DNA from: Rotaria sordida
Taxonomy: Eukaryota > Rotifera > Eurotatoria > Philodinida > Philodinidae
Direction of reading: 5' to 3'
Assembly (NCBI GenBank): GCA_905250125.1
Contig: CAJNOL010000214.1
Location: forward strand, 62,001-126,000
DNA: 64,000 nt
Part shown: piece by piece, positions 37,157-48,938 of the stretch
Layout of the letters: every line of letters begins with the position of its first letter
How positions within the stretch are numbered: the first letter of the stretch is position 1
Made by a program: the position numbers and the translations under genes
Notes under the pieces: model-generated
The model's database searches: none
What the model was told of the DNA's origin: nothing
Seen by the model: only the letters and a program-made list of their open reading frames with translations

Positions 37157-38308
37157 ATGCAATACACATTTGGTTTAATTATTCCTGGTGCTTTAGTCAC
37201 TGCTATTCTTAATTCAACTCCTATTATTCGTCTTTGTGGTAGTTTACCGGAATTAGGTTCTTGGTCTATAGATAAAGCACCACGACTTAATCTTCTTACT
37301 AAAGAATTTTATCGTCCAGTACAATTATTAAATGAGCCACGTTTTTATCGGTTAGATATTAATTTATCAAATGATATTCGTGAATTTGATTATAAATATG
37401 TTCTTAATGATGAAATATGGGAAGGAAAAAGAGAAGAATCTCGAGTATGGTTAAGAGATGATTGTAAAAATTTAGTAGATCAAGTTTATTATACACCTAT
37501 TGATTATTGGATTGATGTTAAAACTGGTGGTAAAAGAAAAACAAAATATATATAGTTATTTTTTTGTTTTCTATGAAATTTTTTTTTCTATTTAGCAACT
37601 GATGAAAAAACACATACATCAAATTTTTATAATGAAGTAGTTGCTCATAAAATTATGCATTATGGACGTGTTCATGATAACTTATATGTTGGTAGTTGTC
37701 CACGTTTATTGACACATATTGAAAATGATTTAGGTCGAACATTAGGTGTAACAGCTGTGCTTAATTTACAAGTTGTTAGGGATATTGAACGAAATTGTCA
37801 AGGAATTCTTGGTGATAGTCATGTACCAGAACCAAATAATGAATTTGATTTAGCAAGTGTTGATATATTAAGAAAAGCATATGAACAAGCAGGCATTTTA
37901 TTTTTATGGGTACCAATTACAGATTTATCATCAACTGGAAGAGAATTAATGTCACCACAAGCAACATTAGTATTGAAAACAATATTAGACAAAGGACATA
38001 AAGTATATGTTCACTGTAATGCTGGTAAGTTTAAAAAGATTTGACCTTTATTCAAGGTTAAATAAACAATAGTTTTGTAAATTTATATTTGCAAAAAGAA
38101 TTAATTACAGCAAAAAAAAAAAAATAATTTCTTTTCAATTTTAGGTGTTGGTCGAGCATTTGGTGTTGTTTGTGCTTATCATCATTTTGTTTTGAATATT
38201 CCATTACCTAAAGTTCAATATGATTTAGCTCCAACACGTTCATGTGGTTTTTTTGATCGTGTATTTCTTGAAAATGCACAAAAAATATACAAAAAAGCAT
38301 TCGATTAA
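37157..38308 (+). CDS. EPM2A: Laforin, glycogen phosphatase (CBM20 + dual-specificity phosphatase)
   Basis: Three exons (37157-37529, 37596-38024, 38145-38308) give 321 residues, against 331 in human laforin. Laforin binds glycogen through an N-terminal starch-binding domain and removes phosphate from it. Residues 1-125 are the CBM20 domain: LCGSLPELGSWSIDKAPRL, the DYKYVLNDEIWEGKREESR strand pair, then VYYTPIDYW. The phosphatase follows, with the general-acid loop PITDLSSTGRE and the catalytic loop HCNAGVGR (Cys near 263, CX5R), split by the last intron. The residue after the catalytic Arg is Ala, where laforin has Ser, so catalysis may be altered. The gene converges on the coiled-coil gene 73 bases downstream. 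Confidence 0.93.
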
Positions 38309-38381
38309 ACAAAAGAATATTTAATCAAGCGACAAAAAGAAAAAGAACTAGTTATATTATTGTTTATTTCAGCATGTAGTT

Positions 38382-39340
38382 TCATTTATCTATTTTCTTT
38401 ATATAATTTGTTCGTGTATGTTCTTGTTTTTCAATTGGTTGAAATTGAAAATCAAAATCACGTTGTGGTAGTATAGTTGTTGATGTTAAATCTTGTAATG
38501 ATTGGGAACGATATTGTTGAAAGGGTGAATTTTGACTATGTTTTAATTCTACACCATGTTTCATACACATTTCATCAACTAATTGATTAAATTCATGTGT
38601 TTGTGGTGTTGTTGGAGTTTTATAAACAACAATTTTTTTATTTGGATGAGAATGTTTAACATGTGCAAATACAGATGATAATTCATCTGGATTCATTAAA
38701 CATTCTTTGGTACCTTCAACACGATAGATAACTGTTGGCTGTTGTTGTTGTTGTTGCTGTTGTTGTTGTTGTTGTTCGAGACTTTGTTTCGTTCGATGTG
38801 AACGACGAGATGGTTTTAGTTCAGTTACAGGTATTGATAAATTACGATTAGTTATTGGAGTTTGATTTTGACGAGAATGTGATGAAATTTTTTTAGTTAA
38901 TGGACTGCTATTATGTAGCGGCTTACTATTTGAATTTGTATTATATGTTTGATAAGGAGGTGGAGGAAGTATATCATTAGAATAACCGTTTATACTAAAA
39001 TTAAAATAGACAAATTGACTAATTATCTTAAGAATTTTTTTAAAATAATTAAAATTTACTGTTCATCTATACAATAATTTTGATATTGTAATTGTTCATT
39101 ATTATTTTTATTTGTTGATAAATTAAGTAATAATTTTAATAATAAATCTCGTTCTTGTCTCATTTCATTAATTGTTTCAGTTAAAATAGATTCATTTAAT
39201 TTTGCTTTTAAATATTCATTTTCACGCCATAATACATCACGTTCATCAGCCAATCGGTTAATCATTGAAACAAGTTGTTCATTATCGAATTGTTTTTCAT
39301 GACTATTATCGATTGTTTTTATTGGAATATTTTTAAACAT
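38382..39340 (-). CDS. Short coiled-coil protein with poly-Gln, unrecognised
   Basis: Two exons (39340-39060 and 38994-38382) give 297 residues; the junction phase is consistent. Residues 20-80 form a leucine/charged coiled coil (MINRLADERDVLWREN.. to RDLLLKLLLNL). A disordered Pro/Ser linker follows (DILPPPPYQTY), then a 12-residue poly-Gln run. After that comes a small segment that looks folded: VIYRVEGTKECLMNPDEL.., KKIVVYKTP and LVDEMCMKHGVEL. I do not recognise the family. A frame extending the N-terminus to 39472 exists but runs through a (TA)n repeat, so I use the ATG at 39340. Confidence 0.72.
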
Positions 39341-40986
39341 CGTTAATTTAAAAGAAGAAAAAAAAGAAAAGAAAGAATTCCTATTTAATATTATATATAT
39401 ATATATATATATGTCTATTTTGTAATTGTTTTGATATTCGATGTTGGTATTGATTAACAAGTCGAAGAGCAAGACAGACTATACAATTACCATCGTATTC
39501 TTAGCCTCTCTACGTGATCTAAAGAGCAAAGTAATTTCAATGGTTGGTTTCGCCTTTTCTCTTGTCTCATTTTGCAACACTTGAATAATATTACGCGAAA
39601 GAATCGAGAGAAGCAACATATGCTTCTCTTCGTTTTTTGTTATTGACTCTTGTTCGTTTTCTCCTCTTCATTCTCTCTTCTCTTCATTTGCAATACTTGT
39701 TCGTTGTCGTTTAGTGTTTGTAAATATCAACGATCGAACTAGTAATGTTACCTTGACGCGAATGATGCCATATGAAAGAGTAAGTGAAAGAAAGAGTTAA
39801 AAAAGAAATTTTTTTTTTATTGATGTTTTTGGTGGTTAGAATATGTAAAATGAAGTTTTTATTAAAGAAATGAATATGTCATTGAAATTAATCTATATAG
39901 AATCGAATTTTGCAAATTTATTTCTTAGAAATAAAATTTTAGAATAAATTTTCATTTGTTCGAAAATAATTTACATATGTAAGAACCCAAAAGAAGACAA
40001 GATTGAAATCAAAGGTCATATCAACTATATGGATACTACTTCTCAAATGTCTATTAATATATCAACTAAATTTCATTTAAATTCAATTAGATACAAGACA
40101 TTTATATTTTTTCAATTGATATTGTATTGAATTTAACATGTCGAAATTACAAAATAATAATTTGAACAAGAATTTTTCTTATCAATGAGTTCAAATATGT
40201 ATCTTTTAAAATTTACAAGATATCTGCCCACATATGTATTCTTAGACAACATAATTTAAGTGAAATTAAAATTTATTTTGTTTTTTTTTCTGTTCTATTG
40301 TTATGTTTTATTTTTTCTTTCTTTCTTTTCAATTGATTGTTTATTTATTGAAATTTCATTAATCCTCTTTTACATTGTTATTTTTGTACGATGACATTTT
40401 AACGTACTACTCTCTTCAATAAAAATGAGAAATTGTTGCATACAAGAAATATTGTTACTGAACTGTGGCAAAAAAAAACAGATTTTTTTATCCTTTCATT
40501 TTTATTTTTGAATCAAAATTTCACCTTGAAAAATTTAACCATGTAGCTTATCAGTCATTTCTAATAAAACTTTTAAAAATTTTCCCTATCAAAAAAAAGA
40601 CTAAATTTTATCATCTATTCGAATTAAAAAAAACTATTAGAAGTTCTTATATTTATACATTTAAATTAATTAAGTAATAAGAAAAATTATTAAAAATACA
40701 TCAGATAAAATATTAATTTATATGAAACGATTATTAGACAAATTTGAATTTATCGTTTATTATCATCGGTCTTTGTTTATAGTCATATGATGTAACAATT
40801 TTAAAAACAAATAATCAACTAACTGACTATTGCATATTTAAATCTTTTGACAAATGAATAATCGATCGAATAACTACTGTAAATATTAATTTTCTTTCTT
40901 GAATGTATAAATAACAAGATTTTATTGAATTTTATTTTTGTGACTCGTCAATTATTTAGAAAATTTCCGTTAGTTTTATTTATTAA
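39341..40986. other. Intergenic, no gene seen
   Basis: 1.6 kb of AT-rich sequence between the start of the coiled-coil gene and the stop of the DUF4735 gene. It begins with a (TA)n run near 39393. The frame 40465-40677 is Lys/Phe-rich and unsupported. Confidence 0.55.
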
Positions 40987-42006
40987 TTATTGAAGAAAAG
41001 CTCTGGCATATGTAGCTATCAATCCAGCTGCAAGACCACTTTCATGTGATAAACATCCATGAGCCATACCTTGTTCAACTAATAGATGTCTTTTAATTTT
41101 TAAATTTGTTTCAATTGTATCTAATGTACTACTATAACATCCATATTCTGAATTTTGCCATGAAAGAATTGTATTAAACCAATCCAAACGTAAAAATTCT
41201 TCATAACCAATAATTGAACATAATAATAATTCTTCAAGAAATAAATCTTGATTATTATCATCTTTAATATTTAATTCAGCATCTTGATAAATATTTGAAC
41301 AATATCGATCTTCTAAATATTTTAAATTTTTATTTGCAATATTTGATACTGATCGATGATCAATACAATCAATATTTTTTGCAACTAAAAACCATAATAA
41401 TTGATGTGTTAAACGATAATTTTTTGTCTTTGATGATGTCATCATATCCCAACATGATTGAGTTATAAAACATTTTGTTGAATTAGGACGATCACTTGAA
41501 CCAAGTAATTCAGCAAAACAAGAATCAGATACTTCTTCATCAAAATCTGATTCTCTTAAACCAGATTCAAATAAATTTTTCTTTATTGTTCTTAATTCAT
41601 ATTCAACTCGAAATGGTTTTGATGCAATAAGAATAAATCGTTGTAAATATGAAGATGTTGTATTAGCTATAATAGTTAAACTTTTATTTGCTATATGTTC
41701 AATTTGTTTAGATAATGAAAGAATATATTTATTTTTATCTGTAAAATGATGATTTTCATTTTCATTTGATGTTGAAGTTAAAATTTCATGAAGAGCATCT
41801 AATTGTCCTTGTGCTATACGTAAACCATATAAACCATCAAGATTTAAATCATTTACATCAGATTCAAAAAAACTTAAAAGACGATCTAAAGCATTCAATG
41901 CTTGACCACCATATTTAATATGTAATTCATGTGAAGGAAGATTTAAACTTATTACAATACGAATAGAAGGACAGGCTATGAAGAAAATAAACAATTGAAT
42001 AAACAT
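40987..42006 (-). CDS. Secreted C16orf89/DUF4735-family protein
   Basis: One uninterrupted exon of 339 codons from ATG to TAA. Residues 1-20 (MFIQLFIFFIACPSIRIVIS) are a signal peptide. The body matches the C16orf89 (UPF0764, DUF4735) family as I know it: LDRLLSFFESDVNDLNLDGL near the start, CFITQSCWDMMTS, LTHQLLWFLVAKNIDC, an invariant-looking ILSWQNSEYGC, and the C-terminal CLSHESGLAAG. Conserved cysteines fit a disulphide-bonded secreted protein. The family is expressed in vertebrate thyroid, but its molecular role is not known. The lack of introns is unusual beside the other genes of this window. Confidence 0.85.
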   Translation of the reverse strand: MFIQLFIFFIACPSIRIVISLNLPSHELHIKYGGQALNALDRLLSFFESDVNDLNLDGLYGLRIAQGQLDALHEILTSTSNENENHHFTDKNKYILSLSKQIEHIANKSLTIIANTTSSYLQRFILIASKPFRVEYELRTIKKNLFESGLRESDFDEEVSDSCFAELLGSSDRPNSTKCFITQSCWDMMTSSKTKNYRLTHQLLWFLVAKNIDCIDHRSVSNIANKNLKYLEDRYCSNIYQDAELNIKDDNNQDLFLEELLLCSIIGYEEFLRLDWFNTILSWQNSEYGCYSSTLDTIETNLKIKRHLLVEQGMAHGCLSHESGLAAGLIATYARAFLQ

Positions 42007-45000
42007 CTAAAAATAAGTATACAGTTAGATTTGTTTTTATAAATAGTACAGACAACAAAAAAAACCTTATTTATTTGCATAGAATGGCAAAATGCCAAAA
42101 CAATCAATATAAGCCAGTTAGAAATATGATATCAAGACAGCTGATAAATACGAATAAGTATTGGTTACTTGTAAGAAAAGAGGTTATATGTACTATGTCT
42201 CTGTATGTAAATGACTGCATCGTTCTTTCTTTTCTTCATATCATTGTGGAAAGCATCGGAAGAATGAAAAAGAAAAGAGAAGAGAATAAGTTGATGTAGG
42301 AAGGGTAAACCTTATGTTTGGTAGCATGTTTAATCATCTTATCTTTTCCATTATTAGAAACAATATTGAAGAAAAAAAAAACAGAAAGGAACAAAAAAAA
42401 ACAGAAATCATTCATTAGGTTTCAATATGAAATTACTTATAGAAATTGATTATTTTTTTTCGATGAATATTTTCGCTTTTTTTTTGTAGTTATAATCAAT
42501 GGTAATAACATACTGAAATCCTGAAAAATTTTTTGTTCTACGCATGTGCATTATTTCTTTATACAAAAAGATCACAATATGGAATTAAGAAAATCTTTGT
42601 TATTTTCGGAACTCATTAAGAGAAGTTTTTTGGTGTTTATTAATCCATCTTAAAATCAATCATTATTTTTCAACTCATGATTGTTTTTTTTTAATTAGTG
42701 AAATATGCAAAATATGTCGATGAAATAGAATACAATTGTCTTATTAGCAAAGCGCCAAAGTTTACAAAATCATACGTAATAAAGATGTATTGTCTTTTTC
42801 ATATTAGAATTTATTACAGAAAAATGATGATTGAGACTTTTATTTGAAAACTTACAATATTCGTTACATCGATGACGAGAGCTCTCGATAATGCCCCAAA
42901 GATGCATCGAAATTATCTCCATATTCAATAAGAAACTTTGACAACAATTATTAAACGTTTGAATTTCATAGAAATTCTACGCAATAATTTTTTGATATAT
43001 CTTAGTAAGATACCGGCTATTTCGAAATATGAGCAACATATTTTACGTGCTTTCTTATCATTATTGGATAGAACTCCTCGAGTTACCTCTGAAAGATGTT
43101 TTTATAGTGAAACTTACGGTTTAAAAAATGAGGAAAGTCTATAAAAATTGAAATGCGCCAAAAGCACTCAGTCTCGGTAGCTTTGTTATTTATCTGAAAT
43201 TCATTTTTGATTCTATTCTTTATATAGTTATGGAAAAGATTACGCATCATTTTTGCAAAAATATTGCTTCATTGTTGAAAGAATCGATTTTTTTCGATAT
43301 GATAGTAAAATGTCATAAATACAGATTCGCATTCAGAAATTTTGATCATTAAAACTTCGGTTTCAAAATGAACGAACAGAGAAATCTGTATCGAATAGAA
43401 TATTTAATACTTAAAACAAATTCTTGTCAAATTTCCGTCGTTACATAACCTTGTACTATTTTTTTTCGAATAATCTGACTGGTGGTACTTTTTCAAAAAC
43501 CATGCGTAATTTTTTCTCCCTAAACATAAGACGAATAAAATCAAAAAAAGATTTCAGATAAATATTGCGGCTACCGAGACTTAATACTTTTTTATAGATT
43601 CTTTGGTGTTTTTTAATCTAATTTTCCTAAGTTTCGCTACAGAAATATTGTTCGAATATGTGAAAAGCAAAGATTGGAAAAAATGGTGCAGTGTGATGTT
43701 CCTGGAAAGAATTATCACTAAAACATTACGTTAAAGCACTCAGCGACTTTGTTTAGACTCAGTAAGATTAAACTGTAGCTCAATCTTCGATGATATTACT
43801 ATTATTTCTATTTTTTAAAATTATATACTAATATTCGAAATATGATAAAAGACAAAAGATGCTTGATTCTGATTGACGACTACTATTTATTTTCACTATT
43901 ATTCAAAACAAATGACATCTATTGATGTAGAATATATGAAAATCTAAGAAAAGAAGTTCGAACGAATGTGTTCGATCGTTTTGTGTTCGAGAAATTTTCT
44001 GCTCAACTTTGACCAAGTATGGTCCTTTTTAGCTAGACAGACTGTAGAATAAAATCAAAAATACATTCTAATTCTATAAGTAATACATATTTTCTCAATG
44101 CTTCTCTTTTCAATATTATAATCATACGAACTCATCAACTCCGCAAGCCTCTCAATATAAATGAAACTAATCAAAAATAAATACATTTGATCAAATAAGC
44201 ATAAATTTCATGTTGAGAATTACAACAGAATTTTCCCTCAATACATATTTGTCAAGCGATTCCTCTTATTACTTCTTCCTTGGAAGTTATTTTAAATCTC
44301 TATCTATCATTCAACATACATGTTTTTTCTCACTAGATTTACTTTGTACTATGCAATCGTTAACATACAACTATTGTTCGTGTTGAAGTTAGTGTTCTGT
44401 AATTAATGGGAGCTTCATATTTCAAAATATTTTTACTTTTTCAAACTTCTATTTATATAAAAGCATAGCAGTGAAAAACGGTATTGTTTTACTAGAAGAA
44501 TTCCTCTTCAATGAAATTTTCATTTACAGATAATGAGAAACCATATGATGAAGTAATTGAATACATGGAAAGGACAACAAATTATCAAAAAGGTGAATGT
44601 GTATGATCGTGATGGAAAAAGTATTCATATATGTATTCTCAATTACTTATGACGTTTGTCACCAACATTGCGTTTCATTTTAGCGTTATCAACAACAAGT
44701 GATTGTGCACGTAGCGAAATTGATCAGATTTTTGAAGCAGAAAGACACTAAGTGACTCCTGAATGACTTGATTTATTTACTTTTTTTGTTGCTGTTTATG
44801 GGAAAAACTAGATAGTATACTTTTTCATATAAAATAAAAATTTGAAAACCGTACTGTAATTGTGAAAGTATCTGTCGGATGTCGATTAGCTCTGGTTCTG
44901 GTCCGGTTGCGAAAAGTCATGCCTGTGCAGGACACTAGTTGAAGCTTCTATAAATGAATGTATTGAAGTATAATTACACATGGACAGAATCATCTTGTCT

Positions 45001-45971
45001 ATATCGATTTAGAACACGTGAATCATGACAATATGACATTCGACTCAAGTTTTATACAACGATGAAAGTTATCGCTCCTAGTGAAAGGAGTTTTGGACCT
45101 AGTTCTGATCCTGTCAGGACTAGGACCCTCTTGTCCATATCTAAATATAGTTGAAGCATGAATTAAACGAATACCAATGAATAATTTAATAATATCAATC
45201 GATTGTATTCGACAGTTTATTGAGTCAGAAATTATCATTCATACTCAATGTTGTAACAATAATTATCAACAAAAGAATTATTCTATCAAAAAACAAATAC
45301 AAATAAGAATTTTACTATCAATATTAATTATACAATAAAAGTTTTTTATCAATGAAAATATATACAAATATTTAATAAATATGCAATTAATGAATTTTTT
45401 CTCAACGAATTTATTAATACAAAATAAAATTATGATCTTTTTATTGTTTGTAATCATAAAAATGAACATCATGTCATTAATATTAGATGAGACAAATTAA
45501 TGTTGATATCAATTTAATGAGGATTAAATCGATACTTATTTTAATTTTATTTCCAAAAAAAAATACTTTTTGTTTTTATTTTATATTAAACAAGAAATTT
45601 AAAAAAAAATGAATAAACATTAAAATTTAGTTTTACAAAATCTTTCATAAAAAAATATTTTCTTTTAGTTGATATTTGATATATCATTTGATCTCTGTTT
45701 TAATTGAAAATTTTCGTCTATTGTGAATTTGACAAGCAAGTGATATAATACAATGAAAAGACTGTTCAATGTGTGAAAAGAATGTAAATCGAGCCTTCAA
45801 CTCGATAAATACATGCACAAACTCAATGAGGTCAAAAACGTTAATCCTTCTTTTTTATTATTAGTTTTTATTCTGAACAAACAATAGATTTGCTTCCTCC
45901 TTCTTTTTCTTTTCTTTTCAACTATTTCGAATACAAGTATCTTATTCTAAATGTTCATTTTATTCATCAAC
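42007..45971. other. Intergenic, 4 kb, one foldback element
   Basis: No supported gene. The frame 42938-43144 starts without an ATG and has no domain. The foldback element at 43171-43580 is listed separately. A small palindromic stretch built on GGACCTAG / CTAGGACC lies near 45092-45125. Confidence 0.5.
43171..43580. repeat. Foldback element with about 100-base inverted ends
   Basis: GTCTCGGTAGC and the following TTATTTATCTGAAAT at the left are mirrored by ATTTCAGATAAATA and GCTACCGAGAC at the right. The arms extend about 100 bases with decreasing match (GATTACGCATCATTTTT / AAAACCATGCGTAATTT). The core of about 200 bases is non-coding. MITE-like. Confidence 0.75.
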
Positions 45972-47086
45972 ATGTATTTGTGTAGATTTCAATTGTTCTT
46001 TTCCTTTGTACTATTATCATATGTTTCAACAGGTAAATAAACAAAAATATTAAAAAAAAAATGAAATATTCAAATAATTATTTATTTTTAATAGGTATGA
46101 GAATTGTTTGTTATTATCCAAATTGGTCACTTTATCGTGTAACAAATATTCCTATATTATATCCTGAAGAAATGAATCCACCACTTTGTACACATATTCA
46201 TATAGCTTTTGCACTAATTAATCCAAGAACACTTAAAATTGAACCAACTGAAAAACATGATACACACTATACAGATGTATTTAATAAAGTAAATTGAAAT
46301 CGATAGTTTTGTTTTTTTGTTTTGTGTTTGTTTTAATGATTATTTTTCTATATAATTTCTAGCCATTATATATGAGAATGCATGAATTAAAACAACGTAA
46401 ATCATCATTAAAATTATTAGTAGCTGTAGGAGGATGGACAGCTGGTAGTGAAGCATTTAATAATATTTTAATCAATTCTACAACTCGAACAATATTTATT
46501 CGACATACAAAAGAATTTTTACATCAATGGAAGTTTGATGGAATTGATTTGGTATAAATATTAAATAAGAAATAGAGATGTTCATCATACGAGAGTAGCA
46601 GCAGGTCTCATGCTGCAGTGAACATCTTTGAATAAGAAATAATTATTGAATTTTTTTATTTAATGTTTTTTTTTATTCTTATAATAGGATTGGGAATTCC
46701 CTGGTGATATTGAACGAGGTGCTATGAATAATTCTCGAGAACAATTTAATATTCTTATCAAAGTAAATAATTGATTATTTGATTTACTTTTTTTTATTTA
46801 AATTATTGTTTTTCTAGGAAATGCATGAATCATTTCATAATGATAGTAATCCATTTCTTTTAACAGCTGCTGTTAGTGCTGATCCAACAAAAATTGATCG
46901 AGGTTATGTCGTATCTGATTTTTGTCAGTGAGTACTACAAAAAATCAGATTCTTTTTTTTTTCAAAAAATTGTTTTGCGTCTTTAGTTATCTTGATTATG
47001 TTAGTGTTATGACATATGATTATCATGGAGCTTGGGATAATGTAACTGGAATCAACGCACCACTTTATGGAAGAAATTCATTAGAA

Positions 47087-47128
<42 letters not shown>

Positions 47129-48232
47129 CGATGGAAAAATGTCGTAAGTTATAACAATAAAATTCAATTAAATTTTATGATATATTCTTTAGAATAGTTC
47201 AATTCATCATTGGTTGTCTAAAGGTTGTTCAGCAAATAAACTTAATTTAGGTTTAGCTATGTATGGTAGAAGTTTTATATTAGCAAATGATTCAAATTCA
47301 GTTTCTGTTGGTACAGAAACAATTGGAGGTGGTTTAGGTATAAGTATATGATGTTGGAGTAGAAAGTCATTGACCGAAAAATACTAAAATAATATAGCAT
47401 TTACTATTTAGTCTTTTACACTTTGTATATACGGAGTGTAATAGAATAAATAGTAAATGCTAAGATTTTACCATTTTTCAACGAAATACCTTTCGGTCAA
47501 CGGCTTCTCTTGATTTTATTTATAATAATTGAAGACTTTACTTGTTTCATATGATAGCTGGACCGTATACAAAAGAAAATGGTACTTTAGCATATTTTGA
47601 AGTAAGTAATACATTTGTTTATCGAATAATGATATTTGGATAAATTATTTTAATAGATTTGTCAAAAATTGCGAGTATTCAATTGGACAAGAGTTTTTGA
47701 TACAGATGTTCAAGCACCCTACGCTTATAGTTCTTCATCTCTAAATTCTTTTGATAGACAATGGGTTGGTTATGATGATTTACAAAGTGTTACTGTGAAA
47801 GTAATGACGTTTTTTTTTTTTTTTTATAAAATTCTAGTTATTAAAACATTTGTTTTGCTTTTTATTGAGGTATTGTATGCGAAAACATTAGAATTAGGCG
47901 GAGTAATGGTATGGTCTCTCGATCAAGACGATTATACAGGTTTATTTTGTGGTCAAGGAGAATTTCCATTTGTGCGACGTATTCATGATATTCTTTTCTC
48001 ATCGAATAAACACAATCAACAAGAATCTTTCAATACAACAAAAGCAACAACATATAGTACACAACAAAAAACTAGTTTTATTCCTACTCGACCATTTACA
48101 TCAAAACGTCTGAAATTAACATTAACACCAATACAAACATTACCAAAATTGAAAATTTTCAATGGAAGTGTTAAACATAATAGTGCTTTTTATTTGTTAT
48201 TTATTGTTTGGGTGTTTTTCTTAATACAATAA
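45972..48232 (+). CDS. GH18 chitinase-like protein, secreted or membrane-anchored
   Basis: Ten exons (45972-46032, 46095-46288, 46363-46551, 46688-46762, 46818-46927, 46987-47143, 47193-47337, 47558-47601, 47657-47800, 47870-48232) give 493 residues in consistent phase. GH18 enzymes cleave chitin and related polymers. The signal peptide is MYLCRFQLFFSFVLLSYVST. Next come strand 1 (RIVCYYPNWSLYR), LLVAVGGW, the catalytic DGIDLDWEFPG with all acidic residues present, VMTYDYHGAWD, LGLAMYGRSF and GGVMVWSLDQDD. The domain looks intact. A run of 13 Asp sits near residue 250. No chitin-binding domain follows; instead there is a Thr/Ser-rich stem and a hydrophobic C-terminus (FYLLFIVWVFFLIQ) that fits a GPI signal or membrane tail. 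The 69-base last intron is in frame and lacks a stop, so its retention would give a longer protein. Confidence 0.92.
47360..47505. repeat. Small foldback element in a GH18-gene intron
   Basis: TAGCATTTACTATTTA faces TAAATAGTAAATGCTA, with CATTGACCGAAA / TTTCGGTCAACG further out and ACACTTTGT..CGGAGTGT at the centre. It nearly fills the intron 47338-47557. Confidence 0.75.
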
Positions 48233-48938
48233 AATGTAAATAGGTATAGATTACTGAAAGAAGAAAACAGCCTTATTTTATGCGTATCATTTTATTATTT
48301 CAAATTACATATTTTTTGTTCATTTAATTCGGCATTTGAAATGAGAAGTAGCTTGTTCTCTATCGATATACGTTTTAAAAATGTTCGTTCAGTCACGAAA
48401 ATCAACAAAAATTTTACATGTAACTTTAAATATTTGTTACACTCGTCATCAATAATCATGTCGTCATTTTCAATCATGTTGATATTGAAAAATACAGTGG
48501 AATATGAAGGTAGAAGAATACTATCTTATAATTTACTTTATTATGATGCAGTCTCTTCTTTATTATTTTGATTATCATTCTATCGATTGTTTTTGCTTCT
48601 CCCTCCGTATCAAAACTCAATAATCTTGAAACTCAATCAATTAAATATTTCCACATGGCTCATGTCCGACCATTTTTTTGAAAATAGTCTAATGTTATAG
48701 TGAGGCTGTTGGTGTGGATGTGGATGTAGAAATGACCTACGCCTACAACCACACCTGTATCCGCATCCACATCCACAATCACACCCACAACCAAACCCAC
48801 ACACTCACACCCACACATCCAGACCCACACCCAACCTTAAAAAATTCGCGTACAAATAAATTCGTGGGCATATAGAAAAGTAAGTGTATTTGCTTCTTTT
48901 CGTTTTTGATTCATATGTATACGACGTTCGACAATATT
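48233..48938. other. Spacer between GH18 and ART-TPR genes
   Basis: About 700 bases with no gene. The GT/CA-rich block at 48706-48836 is listed separately; the rest is plain AT-rich DNA. Confidence 0.55.
48706..48836. repeat. Degenerate telomere-like GT-rich block
   Basis: A short G-rich run (GGTGTGGATGTGGATGTAG) is followed by about 100 bases of C-rich repeats such as CACACCCACA and CATCCACATCCACA. Read on the minus strand, the unit is close to TGTGGG/TGTGGA. TGTGGG is the published telomeric repeat of the bdelloid Adineta vaga. The copies here are degenerate and internal. Confidence 0.55.

Noticed and set aside
42938-43144. 68-codon frame with transposase-like feel
   Set aside because: Starts at TTG and matches no transposase motif. 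Being adjacent to a foldback element is not evidence enough.
45023-45238. 71-codon minus-strand frame
   Set aside because: Overlaps a small palindromic stretch and has no domain or splice context.
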